A stretch of 64,000 nt of DNA from an uncultured Paracoccaceae bacterium (GCA_947502145.1 CANMYO010000001.1:1605501-1669500), one strand, 5' to 3'; positions 8,896 through 18,293 are shown, numbered from the stretch's first letter. Numbers and translations: made by a program. Notes: a model not told the origin generated them from the sequence alone.

Positions 8896-8994
8896 GGTGA
8901 GAGGCTGGCAACGACCCAAGCGGGGCTCGTTGTGGCTGCTACCTTCCGGTCCTGACCAGGTTGGCGAGGCGCCTGCCCGCGCCAACCCCTCACC
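8896..8994 (-). ncRNA. ffs: Signal recognition particle RNA, small bacterial type (4.5S)
   Basis: On the minus strand the universally conserved SRP loop region is seen (GTCAGGACCGGAAGGTAGCA), with the GGAAG loop and AGCA opposite it. The ends pair as a long hairpin: GGTGAGGGGTTGGC at the 5' end with GCCAGCCTCTCACC at the 3' end. That gives about 99 nt, the usual size of proteobacterial 4.5S RNA, which binds Ffh to target membrane proteins. A promoter lies immediately upstream at 8999-9026. The exact ends are approximate by a few bases. Confidence 0.93.
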
Positions 8995-8998
8995 GCTG

Positions 8999-9026
8999 AT
9001 ATAAGCCCGCCGATTGCCCGACGCAA
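8999..9026 (-). promoter_or_regulatory. Sigma-70-type promoter of the SRP RNA
   Basis: Reading the minus strand, TTGCGT (9021-9026) and TTATAT (8999-9004) are separated by 16 bp and end 4 bp before the predicted 5' end of the SRP RNA at about 8994. The close match in spacing and position supports a dedicated promoter. It overlaps the intergenic space just after the nucleotidase stop codon at 9031. Confidence 0.65.
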
Positions 9027-9030
9027 GCAT

Positions 9031-10845
9031 TCATAGGGTCAGCGTGTATTGGCAAAACCCATCTTGATCGGTGGTGCCGACGTGAAAGCGTTCATCATGC
9101 GCTATCAGGGCACTTGCAGCGGGGGCGCTTGAAAATGAAACCGCGACATTGGGTTGTGGCACGAAGTTCCAATTTGGGCGTGGCGGCGTTGCGGGAACGC
9201 CGGACCGACGCAGGTCATCGGTAAAGATGTCAGCGAGGCCCATGGCTGAGCTGTAGATGATGTCATGGGGTTGGATGTCAGCCAGCCCGCCACCGCCGCG
9301 CGCGCGGTAGCTGGTTGTTGCGACAACAAAAAGCGCATCGTCTGCGACGGCTTGCCCGTCATAGGTGACGTCGCGCACGCGGCGGGGGCCGATCTCCTCT
9401 GATTCGACAACCGGATCCTTGCTGAGGTCGATCCGGTATCGCAGACCATGCAGCGTATCAAAATGGTAGGCCGGAATGGTATCATTGATCAGCGCTGTCA
9501 CTGCGGTGCCCGGTCGGCAGCTGTTGAAGAACTGGCTGGAGCGTTCAAGCCAGTTCTTGACCTGCCAGCCGCGTCGCAAGACGCCGATCAGCGGATTGTT
9601 GAACGGCACAATTGCAGAGATATGGCGCAGCGAAATCGCCCCAGCCGGAATATCCACGTAATTTGACGGTCCGCTGTGACCGCCTGCGCGGTAAGATGAG
9701 GTGCTTGCCAGAATCGGGATATCTGCGAATTCGGTGTTTTTCAGCCCGTCTTCGAGGGCGGAAAGCTGCGCCCGCGCCAAAAGCGGAGCCGTGTCATCGG
9801 CACCTAGGACGCCCAGATAACTGGTCAACCGGCGCGGGGTCTTGCAGACCGGATACCGCAGATAGTCCAGCGTCCGCGACTGATCGGCCGCAAGCCGCCG
9901 CTGCATCGCCCGTTGTGCGGCGCTGGTGGGCGGTGCCCCATTGGGACGGCGCACGTCGACGGTGTGATCGACGATCTGCCAGCCGTCTGCGGTCAGGGAC
10001 AATGACAGGTTAATTTCGCCCAGGGCCGCGCCAAAAGCATGTGCCATGACGCTGGGTTTGCCATGCAAAGTGCCGTTGGTGTGGTCAATCCGGTTGGTGG
10101 TATGGCCGTCGGGCGCGGGAAAGATGTCATGCGTATGTCCGGCCAGCACCACGTCAATGTCCGGCATCGCAGCAAGCGGCACGGCGGGGTTTTCCATGCG
10201 GCGGGTGACGGGTTCCTCGGAAATGCCGGCGTGGCACAATGCAATGATGATATCCGCCCCGGCCCGGCGCAGGGCGGGCAAATTGCTGCGGGCTGCTGCA
10301 AGGATATCATCTGTCTGCAGGCGGCCGTTGAGCACATGTGCGTTCCAGTCAACGACCTGTGGGGTCAGGAACCCGATCACGCCAATGCGGATTTGTTGCA
10401 GTCTCCCGTCTGAGCATCGCACATCCCGGTTCAGGATGGTCCAGGGCGCAACCAGTGGCTTGGTCGGACCAATACGCGCATTTGCGCAGACCACCGGCAT
10501 GTCACAATCGGAAAGCACCTGGGTCAGGTAGTCCAGCCCGTAGTCAAATTCATGATTACCCAGAGTGATGGCGTCATAGCGTAAGTCATTGAAAGATTTC
10601 ACAATTGGATGGACTTCGGCTGCATCCCGTTCGCCAGCGATTTGATCGGCAAGTGGCGTTCCTTGCAAGAAATCGCCGGTGTCGAACAACAGGCACAGGT
10701 CATCAGACGCCCGCGCGGACTGGATCATTGGCAACAGGCCAATGAGTCCGACACGATCCGACACCTGATCAGCCGCATAGTCGTATTGCAGCATATGCAT
10801 GTGCAGGTCGGTTGTCTGAAGAATGCGCAGTTGGGCGTTGACCAT
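9031..10845 (-). CDS. 5'-nucleotidase / 2',3'-cyclic-nucleotide phosphodiesterase family protein
   Basis: A 604-aa member of the UshA/CpdB family. The N-terminal calcineurin-like metallophosphatase has its metal motifs in order: TTDLHMHML, FDTGDFLQGTPL, TLGNHEFDYGLDYL, and AGHTHDIFP. The C-terminal 5'-nucleotidase domain includes NNPLIGVLRRGWQVKNWLE and a typical YRARGGGGL segment. Family members release nucleosides or cleave 2',3'-cyclic nucleotides. The classic enzymes are exported, but here the protein begins MVNAQLRILQTTDLH with no signal peptide. The ATG at 10845 has AGGGG about seven bases upstream; longer starts at 10872 or 10899 lack one and still add no signal peptide. Substrate preference is not determined. 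Confidence 0.87.
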   Translation of the reverse strand: MVNAQLRILQTTDLHMHMLQYDYAADQVSDRVGLIGLLPMIQSARASDDLCLLFDTGDFLQGTPLADQIAGERDAAEVHPIVKSFNDLRYDAITLGNHEFDYGLDYLTQVLSDCDMPVVCANARIGPTKPLVAPWTILNRDVRCSDGRLQQIRIGVIGFLTPQVVDWNAHVLNGRLQTDDILAAARSNLPALRRAGADIIIALCHAGISEEPVTRRMENPAVPLAAMPDIDVVLAGHTHDIFPAPDGHTTNRIDHTNGTLHGKPSVMAHAFGAALGEINLSLSLTADGWQIVDHTVDVRRPNGAPPTSAAQRAMQRRLAADQSRTLDYLRYPVCKTPRRLTSYLGVLGADDTAPLLARAQLSALEDGLKNTEFADIPILASTSSYRAGGHSGPSNYVDIPAGAISLRHISAIVPFNNPLIGVLRRGWQVKNWLERSSQFFNSCRPGTAVTALINDTIPAYHFDTLHGLRYRIDLSKDPVVESEEIGPRRVRDVTYDGQAVADDALFVVATTSYRARGGGGLADIQPHDIIYSSAMGLADIFTDDLRRSGVPATPPRPNWNFVPQPNVAVSFSSAPAASALIAHDERFHVGTTDQDGFCQYTLTL

Positions 10846-10971
10846 GATGGCCCCTGACGTCGTGACGACCATAGGTGTACCGGTTCTGGGGCGATGCACA
10901 ACCCTGAGGGGAAAGACTTTTCCGCTTCAAAACGAATTGAACAAGACTGTGGTGCGTGTCACCAAGGCGCC

Positions 10972-11919
10972 ATGAGATATCAGGATATTTTGCCCTTTAG
11001 CGCGGGCCTGCTGGATCGCGCTGCGGACCTGCGCGCGGATGCGCAATCGCTTGCCCAGACGGCAGGCCAGATCATTCCGTTCTGGCGGGGTAAGGCGCTG
11101 ATCCAGGGGGAGACGCTGGTCCGGGTCGGGCGGGACCATCCGATCATGGCGGAGGCGGCGGCTGATCTGATCTTGCTGGGACGTTCTGATGGCGCGCCGA
11201 TATTCGCGGCCGATATCTCAGCTTGGACCCCAGGTGACGATGATGTGTCTTCTGTCGGTGCGTTTCGCGATTTGACCCGTCAGCATCACCCGAGCATGGC
11301 AGAAGATCAGCTGTTCGTTGAGCTGCGGACGATCATGCCGGTCCTGTCCCCTGCCGACGGAGAACTGGCAGCAACGGCGCTGGCCATTCAAAACTGGCAT
11401 CGCACGCATGAATTCTGCGCGGCCTGCGGGGTGAAAAGCCAGTTTGCGATGGGCGGCTGGCAGCGTGATTGCGCCGACTGCGGCGCGATACATTACCCGC
11501 GCACCGACCCTGTCGTCATCATGCTGATTACCCGCGGAAATGACACGCTGATCGGTCGCTCGCCCGGTTGGCCCGAGGGAATGTATTCAACACTGGCTGG
11601 ATTCGTGGAGCCGGGCGAAACCTTTGAAGCCGCCGTGCGCCGCGAAGTGTTTGAGGAAACGAAGATCCGCGTTGGTGATGTCAAATATGTCGCGGCACAA
11701 CCCTGGCCGTTTCCCATGTCGTTGATGATTGGCTGTCATGGTGAAGCCGAAACCTGGGATATCACCGTTGACCCGAATGAGATTGACGATGCACGGTGGC
11801 TGAGTCGTGAAGAGCTGGCTTCTGTCATCGCAGGGCAACACCCGACAATTTTGCCAGCACGCAGGGGCTCCATCGCCCATTTTTTGCTGGAAAACTGGCT
11901 GGCCGACAGGCTGGAATAG
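10972..11919 (+). CDS. nudC: NAD(+) diphosphatase NudC (NADH pyrophosphatase)
   Basis: A Nudix hydrolase that splits NAD(H) into NMN(H) and AMP and can remove NAD caps from RNA. The 315-aa product has an N-terminal substrate domain, a zinc ribbon (Cys149, Cys152, Cys167, Cys170), the Nudix box GFVEPGETFEAAVRREVFEE (from about residue 210), and the NADH-pyrophosphatase mark QPWPFPMSLM just after it. The ATG at 10972 follows AAGGCGCC; an upstream in-frame ATG at 10894 would add an unrelated tail overlapping the divergent nucleotidase leader. An SRPBCC gene follows 48 bp later in the same direction, with a small hairpin (GCCCGG/CCGGGC, 11938-11953) in the gap. Confidence 0.94.
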   Translation: MRYQDILPFSAGLLDRAADLRADAQSLAQTAGQIIPFWRGKALIQGETLVRVGRDHPIMAEAAADLILLGRSDGAPIFAADISAWTPGDDDVSSVGAFRDLTRQHHPSMAEDQLFVELRTIMPVLSPADGELAATALAIQNWHRTHEFCAACGVKSQFAMGGWQRDCADCGAIHYPRTDPVVIMLITRGNDTLIGRSPGWPEGMYSTLAGFVEPGETFEAAVRREVFEETKIRVGDVKYVAAQPWPFPMSLMIGCHGEAETWDITVDPNEIDDARWLSREELASVIAGQHPTILPARRGSIAHFLLENWLADRLE

Positions 11920-11967
11920 CCGCAACTTGAATCAGAGCCCGGGTAACCGGGCCAAAGGTAAGACACC

Positions 11968-12426
11968 ATGAAATTCAGCGCTCGAGAAGACATCGAAGCC
12001 CCTATTGATCACGTCTTTCGGAACGTGTCCGATTTTGCGGCTTATGAACGTCAGGCGTTGCGGCGTGGTGCAGATGTACGCCGGGTCGACAGTGCAGAGC
12101 CGCCACAGGCTGGTTCAGCCTGGGATGTGACGTTTGCTTATCGCGGCAAGGAACGCAAACTGCGTGGCACGCTTGCCCGGGTTGACCAGCATGGCATCCA
12201 GCTGGACACAACGTCGTCGGGGATTGATGGTGTGACCCAGATTGAACTTGTGCCGCTTTCGCCTGCGCGGACGCGACTTGCCGTATCCATAGACATGAAA
12301 GCGAAGTCACTGTCCGCACGGTTGCTGCTGCAATCGCTGAAGCTGGCAAAATCAAGTCTGAGCGGACGGTTCAAGAAACGCGTGGCCGAGTTCGCAGAAG
12401 AAATCGAGGCCCGCCACCGCCGCTAG
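11968..12426 (+). CDS. SRPBCC (START-like) family protein
   Basis: A 152-aa cytoplasmic protein whose N-terminus MKFSAREDIEAPIDHVFRNV and alternating beta pattern match the polyketide cyclase/SRPBCC fold, a helix-grip domain that binds hydrophobic ligands. The C-terminal helix is basic (SLSGRFKKRVAEFAEEIEARHRR). AAAGGT nine bases before the ATG is a plausible ribosome site. It may be cotranscribed with nudC. The gene is convergent with pheA, whose stop is 15 bp away. Ligand and role are unknown. Confidence 0.75.
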   Translation: MKFSAREDIEAPIDHVFRNVSDFAAYERQALRRGADVRRVDSAEPPQAGSAWDVTFAYRGKERKLRGTLARVDQHGIQLDTTSSGIDGVTQIELVPLSPARTRLAVSIDMKAKSLSARLLLQSLKLAKSSLSGRFKKRVAEFAEEIEARHRR

Positions 12427-12441
12427 GCGCGCCTGTGGGTT

Positions 12442-13284
12442 TCAGTGCTTTTCGTGCCGGCGCGCGGCGGCGGGATAAACCCCCATCAGCTTGATGTGAT
12501 CGGTGAAATAGTCCAGTTCTTCCAGAGCAAGCTGAACGCTGCGATCATCCGGGTGGCCTTCGATTTCCGCGTAAAACTGCGTGGCACTGAAATTGCCGTC
12601 GACCATGTAGCTTTCCAGCTTGGTCATGTTCACACCATTCGTCGCAAAACCGCCCATCGCCTTGTAGAGCGCCGCAGGAATGTTGCGAACGCGAAAGACG
12701 AAACTGGTCATCATCCCGAACTTTCCGCGTTTCTTGTAGTCGGGCTCGCGCCCCATCACCAGAAAGCGGGTGGTATTACGGTCATGGTCCTCAATGTTGC
12801 GCGCAAGGATGTCCAATCCGTAAATGCCTGCGGCAAGTTCAGACGCCAGCGCCGCGGCGGACATGTCATCCCCTTCCGAGACGTCACGGGCGGCCTTGGC
12901 GTTGTCAGACTTTGAATGGCCGGTGATCCCATGTTCGCGCAAGAACCCCGCGCATTGCGGCAGGATGACCGGGTGTCCGTAGGCGTGTTTGATCTGCGGC
13001 AGGCGCGCGCCAGGTTTCACCAGAAGGTTGATATGCACGCGCACATAGGCTTCATCCACGATATGCAGCCCGCTTTCGGGCAGCAGGGAGTGCACATCGG
13101 CGACGCGGCCATATGTGGAATTTTCGACCGCAATCATCCCCAGATCGGCATCGCCCTTGCGCACAGATTCGATCGCCGCATCAAAGGTCGGGCAAGGCAG
13201 GGGGTCGAAATCTGGACGTGCTTCGACACAGGCCTGATGGCCATAGGCACCCAATTCGCCCTGAAATGCGATTTTTCCGGACAT
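12442..13284 (-). CDS. pheA: Prephenate dehydratase
   Basis: This enzyme converts prephenate to phenylpyruvate in phenylalanine synthesis. The 280-aa monofunctional form has the catalytic bilobed domain (MSGKIAFQGELGAYGHQACV; ENSTYGRVADVHSLLPESGL; the NTTRFLVMGRE motif, which carries the essential Thr and Arg) and a C-terminal ACT domain (GALYKAM-like NIPAALYKAMGGFATNGVN, then the ESYMVDG/ESRP-type region) for phenylalanine feedback. No chorismate mutase domain is present. The ATG at 13284 is chosen because GAGGGGA lies upstream; ATGs at 13305 and 13353 add unconserved residues. It is divergent from the cytochrome gene across a 126-bp gap. Confidence 0.95.
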   Translation of the reverse strand: MSGKIAFQGELGAYGHQACVEARPDFDPLPCPTFDAAIESVRKGDADLGMIAVENSTYGRVADVHSLLPESGLHIVDEAYVRVHINLLVKPGARLPQIKHAYGHPVILPQCAGFLREHGITGHSKSDNAKAARDVSEGDDMSAAALASELAAGIYGLDILARNIEDHDRNTTRFLVMGREPDYKKRGKFGMMTSFVFRVRNIPAALYKAMGGFATNGVNMTKLESYMVDGNFSATQFYAEIEGHPDDRSVQLALEELDYFTDHIKLMGVYPAAARRHEKH

Positions 13285-13410
13285 TGCGGTGTCCCCTCTT
13301 TCCATGTGCGGCCTGTAAAAAAGGCCAAATCGTCGCGGCACTATAGCTTGCACATCTCTAGGGGAAACGGATACATAGCCTCAACTCTGACGATGCAAAT
13401 GGAACGCGAC

Positions 13411-13938
13411 ATGTTCGACACAATGACGATGACCAAGGCGCTTGGTGGCTTTTGCGGCGCTTTCCTGATCTTCCTTCTTGGGGGCTGGGCGGCCGAGACG
13501 ATCTATCATGGCGGCGAAGGCGGTCACGGTGATGAACACCACGCTCAAGGCTATTTGATCGAGGTCGAAGGCGCCGAAGGTGAGGCGGAAGCGGTTGTCG
13601 AGGAAGTTGATTTTGCGACAGTCCTGGCATCTGCCTCTGCCGAAGAAGGTGAAGGCCTGTGGCGCAACTGCCGGTCATGCCACGCCATTGAAAACGGCGT
13701 AAACGGCACTGGCCCGTCCCTGTATGGGATTGTTGACCGCCCGGTCAGCGCCGCTGACGGTTTCAACTATTCTGGGGCGTTGGTTGCGGTTGCAGACGTC
13801 TGGACGGCTGAGAACCTCAACAGTTTCCTTGAGAACCCGAAGGGTTTCGCACCCGGCACCGCGATGGGCTACAACGGGATGCGCAAGGTCGAAGATCGTG
13901 CAAACCTGATTGCATATCTGGACAGCCTGGACGATTGA
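13411..13938 (+). CDS. cycM: Membrane-anchored cytochrome c (CycM / c552 type)
   Basis: A 175-aa class I cytochrome c held in the inner membrane by an uncleaved N-terminal segment (KALGGFCGAFLIFLLGGWAA), with a periplasmic heme domain. A His/Gly/Glu-rich linker follows (residues about 33-70). The heme site is CRSCH and the likely axial Met lies in APGTAMGYNG. In Paracoccus and relatives such a protein carries electrons from the bc1 complex to cytochrome c oxidase; that role is inferred. The ATG at 13411 has GGAA six bases upstream; ATGs at 13393 and 13399 are possible. A terminator follows 25 bp after the stop. Confidence 0.9.
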   Translation: MFDTMTMTKALGGFCGAFLIFLLGGWAAETIYHGGEGGHGDEHHAQGYLIEVEGAEGEAEAVVEEVDFATVLASASAEEGEGLWRNCRSCHAIENGVNGTGPSLYGIVDRPVSAADGFNYSGALVAVADVWTAENLNSFLENPKGFAPGTAMGYNGMRKVEDRANLIAYLDSLDD

Positions 13939-13963
13939 TGCAGCCAGCATGAGAACAAATGAG

Positions 13964-13991
13964 GGTCGCACCGCAAGGCGCGGCCTTTTTT
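13964..13991 (+). terminator. Rho-independent terminator after the cytochrome gene
   Basis: GGTCGC (13964-13969) pairs with GCGGCC (13980-13985) with one G-U pair, and the stem is followed directly by TTTTTTCG. It lies between cycM and the yejA-like gene on the plus strand. Confidence 0.65.
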
Positions 13992-14130
13992 CGTGGCTGT
14001 TATGTGCTTTTGTTCATGCAACGCACGGTGCATTCACGCGGTGTTCACGCATTCTCAACTTGAATGTTTGCCAAAGCCGCATTTAGCTACAACTGTGTTA
14101 CACAGACGTGCCCGACAATCGGAGAACAAG

Positions 14131-16044
14131 ATGCAGAAACGCCCCCAGTCCCGCGCCCAGGTTGCCGCCGCCCAAAGGCCAGCAAAGTTGAAGCAAGCGA
14201 TTTGGGGATCTGTGTTGTTATTGGGGGGCGGTATCTGGGCCGGCCAGCTTTTTGCCGAAAGCCACGAGAACATCACCGTCAGCCACGGCTATAACGAATT
14301 CGGGGACCTGAAATACCCTGCTGACTTTCCACATCTGGATTACGTGAACCCCGATGCACCCAAGGGTGGGGAAATCAGCGTTTCATCCAACGGTTCATTT
14401 GACAGCATGAACCCCTTTGCAACCCTGACCGGGACGCCCGGGGCGTTGGCGTCATCCGTCTATGAGCGGATGATGACTGCCACAAGTGATGAAGTCGGTT
14501 CGGTCTATTGCCTGCTGTGCGAGACGCTGGAATATCCCGAAGATGAATCATGGGTGATCTTCAATCTGCGCAAGGACATTACCTTTTCGGATGGCACGCC
14601 GATGACGGCCCATGATGTCATTCACACGCATGAATTGTTCCGCGAACAGGGTACGCCATCCTACCGGGCCGGGATTGTGCAGCTGGTCGAAAGCTACGAA
14701 GCGATTGATGACCACACCGTCAAGTTCAGTTTTTCCGCGGACTCCCCGGTCAGCGGGCGCATTTCGCAGATGGGATCTTCGATTGTGTTTTCAAAGGCTT
14801 GGTACGAAGAAACCGGCGCGCGCCTGGATGAATCACGGATGGAAACCTCACCCGGGACGGGTGAATACGTCATCGGCGAAGTCGATCCGGGTCGGCAGAT
14901 CATTTACACGCGCAACCCTGACTATTGGGGGCGCGACCTTCCGATCAATCAGGGGCGCAGCAATTTTGACGCCATCCGTATCGAGTATTTCGCGGACACC
15001 TCTGCCGCATTTGAGGCCTTCAAGGCGGGTGAATTCACATTCCGCCGGGAAAGCAGTTCGTTGAACTGGGCCACGGCCTATGATTTCCCGGCTCTAGAAA
15101 AAGGCTGGGTTGTCCGGGACACGCTGGAGGACGGGACGTTGCCTGCTGCCACCGGGTTCGTGTTCAACCTGCGGCGCGAAAAGTTTCAGGATCGCAACCT
15201 GCGGCTGGCGATCGGCCGGATGTTCAATTTCACTTGGACCAACGAAAACCTGCAGTATGGGCTGTTCCAGCAGCGCACAAGTTTTTGGGAAAACGACCGG
15301 CTTCGCGCAACAGGGCTGCCGGAAGGGCGTGAGCTTGAGATGCTGGAAACGGTGCGTGACCTGCTGCCTGCGGAAATCTTCACCGAAGAGGCGTTTATGC
15401 CGCACGAAAGCGGGACACGTCCGCTGGATCGGGGCAACCTGCGTGAAGCCTTGGCGCTGATGGAAGCTGCCGGCTATGTCACCGGGGATGACGGGTTGCT
15501 GCGGGATGCAAATGGCGGCACGCTGGACATCGAATTTCTGGAAACGCGGCAAAGCTTTGACCGTATCCTCAACCCCTATATCGAGAACCTGCAGCGGCTT
15601 GGTGTGAATATCACCTACAACCGGGTTGATCCGTCACAATATCAAGCCCGTACGCAGGCGAACGACTTTGACATGATATTTGGGTTTTGGGTCAATGGGT
15701 TGCAGGAAGGTCGCGGCATCGAACAAAAGTTCGGCTGCGAGGACAAGGACGACGTTTTCAACCCGGCGGGCTATTGTAATCCCGCCTTTGAAGAGCTGGC
15801 AAAGTTTGTCACGGCGGCGGATGATTACGAGGAGATGTCAGCGGGTGTGCGGGCCATTGATCGCATCATGCGCCACGAATATTTCATCGTCCCGGTCTGG
15901 TATCTGGGCAAGAACTGGGTCGCCTATTACGACATGTACGAATATCCCGAGAACCTGCCAGAATTTGGTCTCGGCCATTTGGACTACTGGTGGTTCAATC
16001 AGGACAAGGCAGATGCGCTGACCGCTGCCGGTGCGTTTCAGTAA
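14131..16044 (+). CDS. yejA: ABC transporter substrate-binding protein, YejA-like (oligopeptide family 5)
   Basis: A periplasmic solute-binding protein of the SBP_bac_5 family, 637 aa. The N-terminus has a long basic region, then a hydrophobic segment (AIWGSVLLLGGGIWAGQLFA) serving as signal peptide. The mature part begins with SHGYNEFGDLKYPADFPHLD and VNPDAPKGGEISV, typical of YejA rather than OppA. YejABEF in enterobacteria imports peptides, including microcin C; the ligand here is unknown. The ATG at 14131 follows GGAG by seven bases. yejB, yejE and yejF follow with a 12-bp gap and two overlaps, forming one operon. The 192-bp upstream gap holds the cycM terminator and presumably the operon promoter. 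Confidence 0.92.
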   Translation: MQKRPQSRAQVAAAQRPAKLKQAIWGSVLLLGGGIWAGQLFAESHENITVSHGYNEFGDLKYPADFPHLDYVNPDAPKGGEISVSSNGSFDSMNPFATLTGTPGALASSVYERMMTATSDEVGSVYCLLCETLEYPEDESWVIFNLRKDITFSDGTPMTAHDVIHTHELFREQGTPSYRAGIVQLVESYEAIDDHTVKFSFSADSPVSGRISQMGSSIVFSKAWYEETGARLDESRMETSPGTGEYVIGEVDPGRQIIYTRNPDYWGRDLPINQGRSNFDAIRIEYFADTSAAFEAFKAGEFTFRRESSSLNWATAYDFPALEKGWVVRDTLEDGTLPAATGFVFNLRREKFQDRNLRLAIGRMFNFTWTNENLQYGLFQQRTSFWENDRLRATGLPEGRELEMLETVRDLLPAEIFTEEAFMPHESGTRPLDRGNLREALALMEAAGYVTGDDGLLRDANGGTLDIEFLETRQSFDRILNPYIENLQRLGVNITYNRVDPSQYQARTQANDFDMIFGFWVNGLQEGRGIEQKFGCEDKDDVFNPAGYCNPAFEELAKFVTAADDYEEMSAGVRAIDRIMRHEYFIVPVWYLGKNWVAYYDMYEYPENLPEFGLGHLDYWWFNQDKADALTAAGAFQ

Positions 16045-16056
16045 GCCGCCGCACAG

Positions 16057-17142
16057 ATGGGAGCGTATATCCTAAGGCGATTGCTGCTGGTCATCCCGAC
16101 ATTGCTGGGGATCATGATCGTCAACTTTACGCTGATCCAGTTCGTGCCGGGCGGCCCGATTGAACAGATTCTGGCAGAACTTGACGGGGGCGGGGATGTG
16201 TTCGAATCCATCTCTGGCGGTGCGGGCGATGTCGATTTCGGGTCTGAGGCTGACAGCGACAGCGGCTATATCGGCGGGCGCGGCCTACCCAAGGAGTTCA
16301 TCGAGGAACTGGAGCGTGAATTCGGTTTTGACAAGCCGCCGCTGGAGAGATTCCTTAACATGATGTGGAACTACGTGCGCTTTGATTTTGGCGATAGCTA
16401 TCGCAAATCAAAGTCCGTCGTCGACCTTGTGCTTGAGAAGATGCCCGTCAGTATTACGCTGGGGCTTTGGTCAACCTTGATTGCCTATCTGGTGTCGATC
16501 CCGCTGGGTATTAAAAAGGCGATCCGTGACGGATCACCCTTTGACACCTGGACAAGCGGGGCCATCATCGTCGGCTATGCAATCCCCGGCTTCCTTTTTG
16601 CAATCTTGCTGATTGTGCTTTTTGCCGGCGGGTCATACTGGCGCATCTTCCCGCTGCGTGGCCTGACCGGTGACAATTTCGATCAATTGAGCCTGATCGG
16701 CAAAGTGCTGGATTACTTCTGGCACATCGCGCTACCGGTGCTGGCCTCGACCATTTCTGCCTTTGCGACCCTGACGCTTTTGACCAAGAACAGCTTTCTT
16801 GATGAAATCAAAAAGCAATATGTCATCACCGCCAAGGCCAAGGGGTTGACGGAATCCCGCGTCCTTTACGGGCATGTCTTTCGCAATGCGATGTTGATTG
16901 TCATCTCGGGCTTTCCGGCGTTGTTCATTGGGGTGTTTTTTGGCGGCTCACTGATCATTGAAACATTGTTCAGTCTGGATGGGCTTGGCAGGCTTGGGTT
17001 TGAGGCAGCCGTCGCGCGCGATTATCCGGTTGTCTTTGGCACCCTGTTTGCCTTTAGCCTGATGGGGCTACTGGTCGGAATTCTCACCGATCTGACCTAT
17101 GTGTTCATTGATCCACGCATTGATTTCTCGGGGCGGGGCTGA
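16057..17142 (+). CDS. yejB: ABC transporter permease, YejB-like
   Basis: An inner-membrane permease of the peptide/nickel ABC family (361 aa). The N-terminal membrane segment [20 protein letters not shown] is typical; a large periplasmic loop rich in Gly/Asp/Glu follows (about residues 40-75), characteristic of YejB. Five further membrane segments and the ABC-coupling EAA loop ([20 protein letters not shown]) are present. It pairs with YejE to form the channel. The stop overlaps the yejE start by one base. Confidence 0.93.
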   Translation: MGAYILRRLLLVIPTLLGIMIVNFTLIQFVPGGPIEQILAELDGGGDVFESISGGAGDVDFGSEADSDSGYIGGRGLPKEFIEELEREFGFDKPPLERFLNMMWNYVRFDFGDSYRKSKSVVDLVLEKMPVSITLGLWSTLIAYLVSIPLGIKKAIRDGSPFDTWTSGAIIVGYAIPGFLFAILLIVLFAGGSYWRIFPLRGLTGDNFDQLSLIGKVLDYFWHIALPVLASTISAFATLTLLTKNSFLDEIKKQYVITAKAKGLTESRVLYGHVFRNAMLIVISGFPALFIGVFFGGSLIIETLFSLDGLGRLGFEAAVARDYPVVFGTLFAFSLMGLLVGILTDLTYVFIDPRIDFSGRG

Positions 17143-18293
17143 TGGCTGGATCTTCATTTGTGTCAGAAACGTCCCCCAGCCGGGCCTGGATATCTCCGCT
17201 GAACAAGCGGCGCTTGCGCAATTTCCGCCGCAACAAGCGTGCGTTCTGGTCGTTGTGCATCTTTACGGTCCTGTTTGTGCTGTCCCTGTTTGCCGAGGTG
17301 ATCGCAAACAACAAACCCATTCTGGTCAGCTATCGCGGTGAGATACGCAGCCCGATCATGACCTTCTATTCTGAGCGGGATTTTGGCGGGGACCTGCCGA
17401 CCTTGGCGGCCTATTCCGACATCGAAGTTAAGTGCCTGATCCTGTCCGGCGGGATGATTGACTGTTTCGACACACCCGAAACGCTGATCCAATCCATCGA
17501 ACTGGACCAAATGGACGGGGTCGAGGGCTTTGAGCGGGGCTGGATAATCTGGCCTTTGATCCCTTATTCCTATGACACCACGGTTGAGGTCAGCGGCCCG
17601 GCCCCTGCGCCCCCATCCGCGACAAACTGGCTGGGAACCGACGACACCAAGCGCGACGTCACCGCGCGGATCATCTATGGATTCCGACTGTCTATCATCT
17701 ATGCAATCATCGTGACGGTTGGCACCTCGGTGCTGGGGATCGCAGCCGGCGCGATCCAGGGTTATTTTGGTGGTGCGATCGACCTCATTTTCCAGCGGAT
17801 CATCGAGATATGGGCCGGTATCCCGTCGCTTTATGTGATCATCATTATCTTTGCGATCTTGGGGCGCTCTTTCTGGCTCCTTGTGATCTTGACCATATTG
17901 TTCGGCTGGACCGCGCTGGTCGGATTGGTGCGGGCCGAATTCCTGCGCGCGCGGAACTTCGAATACGTCCGTGCGGCAAAGGCGCTGGGCGTCAGTGACC
18001 GAACGATCATGTTTCGCCATATCCTGCCCAACGCGATGGTCGCGACGGTGACCATGCTGCCGTTCATCGTGACTGGGGCGATTGGTGGACTGGCGGCGCT
18101 GGATTTCCTGGGCTTTGGGCTGCCGTCCTCTGCACCCTCGCTGGGCGAGCTGACATTACAGGCCAAGCAGAACCTGCAGGCACCATGGCTTGGCTTTACC
18201 GCGTTCTTTGTCTTTGCGGTGATGCTGTCACTGCTGGTGTTCATTTTCGAAGGTGTGCGCGATGCCTTTGATCCGCGAAAGACCTTTTCATGA
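17142..18293 (+). CDS. yejE: ABC transporter permease, YejE-like
   Basis: The second membrane subunit of the peptide importer, 383 aa. It begins with a basic cytoplasmic tail and a first membrane segment (FWSLCIFTVLFVLSLFAEVI), then a long periplasmic domain (about residues 65-165) characteristic of YejE and larger than in OppC, followed by membrane segments with the EAA loop VRAAKALGVSDRTIMFRHIL. The start overlaps the yejB stop (TGATG) and the stop overlaps the yejF start (ATGA), indicating tight translational coupling. Confidence 0.93.
   Translation: MAGSSFVSETSPSRAWISPLNKRRLRNFRRNKRAFWSLCIFTVLFVLSLFAEVIANNKPILVSYRGEIRSPIMTFYSERDFGGDLPTLAAYSDIEVKCLILSGGMIDCFDTPETLIQSIELDQMDGVEGFERGWIIWPLIPYSYDTTVEVSGPAPAPPSATNWLGTDDTKRDVTARIIYGFRLSIIYAIIVTVGTSVLGIAAGAIQGYFGGAIDLIFQRIIEIWAGIPSLYVIIIIFAILGRSFWLLVILTILFGWTALVGLVRAEFLRARNFEYVRAAKALGVSDRTIMFRHILPNAMVATVTMLPFIVTGAIGGLAALDFLGFGLPSSAPSLGELTLQAKQNLQAPWLGFTAFFVFAVMLSLLVFIFEGVRDAFDPRKTFS

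Noticed and set aside
13285-13340. Possible attenuator hairpin GGCC...GGCC near 13309 in the pheA leader
   Set aside because: The 4-bp stem is too short, has no T-run in the right direction, and there is no Phe-rich leader peptide.
12916-13410. Long N-terminal extension of the cytochrome gene
   Set aside because: The extension is antisense to pheA and unlike any CycM N-terminus; the ATG at 13411 with a GGAA site gives the normal membrane-anchored form.
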